A DNA stretch of 6,883 nt from Promicromonosporaceae bacterium (GTDB taxonomy: Bacteria > Actinomycetota > Actinomycetes > Actinomycetales > Cellulomonadaceae), in NCBI GenBank assembly GCA_009780755.1, contig WQZL01000137.1:1-6883 (forward strand), read 5' to 3'. The notes under the pieces are model-generated. The model saw only the letters and a program-made list of their open reading frames with translations. It had not been told where the DNA came from and did no database searches. Positions 5,920-6,883 of the stretch are shown piece after piece. The position numbers were made by a program, and so were the translations under genes. The stretch's first letter is position 1. Each line of letters begins with the position of its first letter.

Positions 5920-6883
5920 CCCGGTGCGCTAGGGAGGAGCGAGAGGCATCGGACTGGATGACCGGGTCGGTTAACGGATGACCCTCGGTGCGCCGCGGGG
6001 AGCGACCCCGCCTGATGGTGCGGATTATGCCCACCACCATAAAGATCGCGAGTAAGGCGGCGATGATCGCCGTGCCCACGGTTTCCCAGGCGGCCCGGAC
6101 CCGCAGCTCCATCACGGCGGAGGGGGCCACGGCATCGCCGTGCAGATTTTCCAGGCGCACCTCGACCATGATGTTCCCCGACGCCAGCGCCCGTACCGGG
6201 ATAGCGGCCCTCGCTTCGCTTTCGGCGGGGATGGTCAGTACCGGTCTCTCAGTTACCGCTAGGCGGGTGTCGGTGGTGTGCAAATCCAGGAGGACGTGCA
6301 CATCCATTGGCAGATCATTTCGCACGGTGACGGGCAAGGAACCCTCGGCGGAAATCATGGCCAACTCGTGGTTTACCTCCAGGGAAAGCCCCTCGGTGTA
6401 TCGCCGGGCGATGGCCAGCGCCGTCGTCACGGCCCGATAGCGCTCCTCGGGATACTCGCGCCAGGCCACCGCAAGCGGAGCGGTCAGCCCGGGGGTGACA
6501 CGCTCGCGCAGTTCGTCGGGGTCATCAACGATGGTGGCCACCACATCTAGGCTGGTGCGGACGGCATCAAGCTGGCGAACGGCGTCGGGAGGTAGCTCGC
6601 CCACCTGCGGTTCGGCTAACGGCAGGGATTGGTGTCCGGCAGGGGTCGGCTCGGAGTCGAGCAACTCCCGCAGCGGGGCTAGGCGCACCCAGTCGGCAGT
6701 ATCCAGGGCGCGGAGTACGGGCAGGAGATAGTCGGCGTCGGGATGCCACTGCCGTGGCAACGCCAAAAGCAGGTGTGGCTCGGCGCCCGACTCGGCGGCA
6801 ATCACGGCGGTTTCGGCCAGCACTTGCTGCACCAGCTCGGGCCGAGAGGTTTCTTGCTCGGCCAGGCGAGTGGCGTCGGTGCC
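5900..6883 (-). CDS. DUF6049 family envelope protein, N-terminus outside the window
   Basis: The last 327 residues are visible; the frame is open to the right edge without a stop, so the gene continues beyond 6883. By position (before murJ) and architecture it corresponds to M. tuberculosis Rv3909 (DUF6049), whose members are about 700-800 residues. The visible part has a helical region (about 10-165) of the extracytoplasmic domain. A beta-sandwich-like stretch follows (about 170-265), with EGSLPVTVRNDLPMDVHV and IPAESEARAAIPV, like domains that bind sugars or cell-wall polymers. One membrane segment (about 268-287) is followed by a short basic cytosolic tail. Most of the protein should therefore lie outside the membrane. 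No function is established for the family; cell-wall work with MurJ is inferred from context. The stop (5900-5902) lies inside the murJ start region. Confidence 0.82.
   Translation of the reverse strand, partial: GTDATRLAEQETSRPELVQQVLAETAVIAAESGAEPHLLLALPRQWHPDADYLLPVLRALDTADWVRLAPLRELLDSEPTPAGHQSLPLAEPQVGELPPDAVRQLDAVRTSLDVVATIVDDPDELRERVTPGLTAPLAVAWREYPEERYRAVTTALAIARRYTEGLSLEVNHELAMISAEGSLPVTVRNDLPMDVHVLLDLHTTDTRLAVTERPVLTIPAESEARAAIPVRALASGNIMVEVRLENLHGDAVAPSAVMELRVRAAWETVGTAIIAALLAIFMVVGIIRTIRRGRSPRRTEGHPLTDPVIQSDASRSSLAHRGDDGDA

Noticed and set aside
5438..5932. Plus-strand frame of 164 codons opposite murJ
   Set aside because: It is antisense to well-supported MurJ membrane segments, has no ribosome binding site, and the composition is typical of high-GC shadow frames.
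1..6883. CRISPR array, tRNA, transposase or integrase
   Set aside because: I saw no spaced direct repeats, cloverleaf-like sequence with a CCA-type end, or recombinase motifs on either strand.

Overview
The window looks like a chromosomal segment of a high-GC Gram-positive bacterium (Actinomycetota). I base this on gene content: a DUF6049-type envelope protein, a lipid II flippase MurJ, a membrane pseudokinase with a discoidin-like ectodomain, thioredoxin reductase and thioredoxin, in one direction. This is the origin-proximal order known in Mycobacterium tuberculosis (Rv3909, mviN/Rv3910, sigM, rsmA, trxB2, trxC, cwlM), with differences described below. Compact GTG-started genes and sample lines of about 60-67% G+C in the operon agree with this. 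I cannot name the genus; a lineage outside the mycobacteria is likely because MurJ and the pseudokinase are separate proteins.

Layout: every supported gene lies on the minus strand, so transcription runs from right to left. At the right edge is the C-terminal half of a DUF6049 family protein (5900 to beyond 6883). Its end overlaps the start of murJ (4048-5919). The murJ stop codon is embedded in the ribosome binding site of the pseudokinase gene (2380-4032). Then come trxB (1425-2354) and trxA (1064-1399), each about 25 bases after the previous gene, and a strong hairpin terminator (1018-1046). The four genes whose starts are visible in this operon all appear to start with GTG. After about 200 bases without a gene comes an ATG-started gene (1-799, running off the left edge) for a DUF1016/YhcG-type PDDEXK nuclease. 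It is not reported as a complete ORF because it has no stop in the window, but its frame is open for 266 codons.

The first three operon genes fit envelope work: MurJ flips lipid II, and the pseudokinase is the likely regulatory partner that mycobacteria fuse to MurJ. TrxB and TrxA form a cytosolic NADPH-dependent disulfide-reducing pair. The nuclease is unrelated to these functions, sits after the terminator, has visibly lower G+C in the lines I counted, and occupies the place where cwlM/parB-type genes might be expected; I read it as an accessory insertion. I see no tRNA, rRNA, CRISPR array, transposase or origin in the window.
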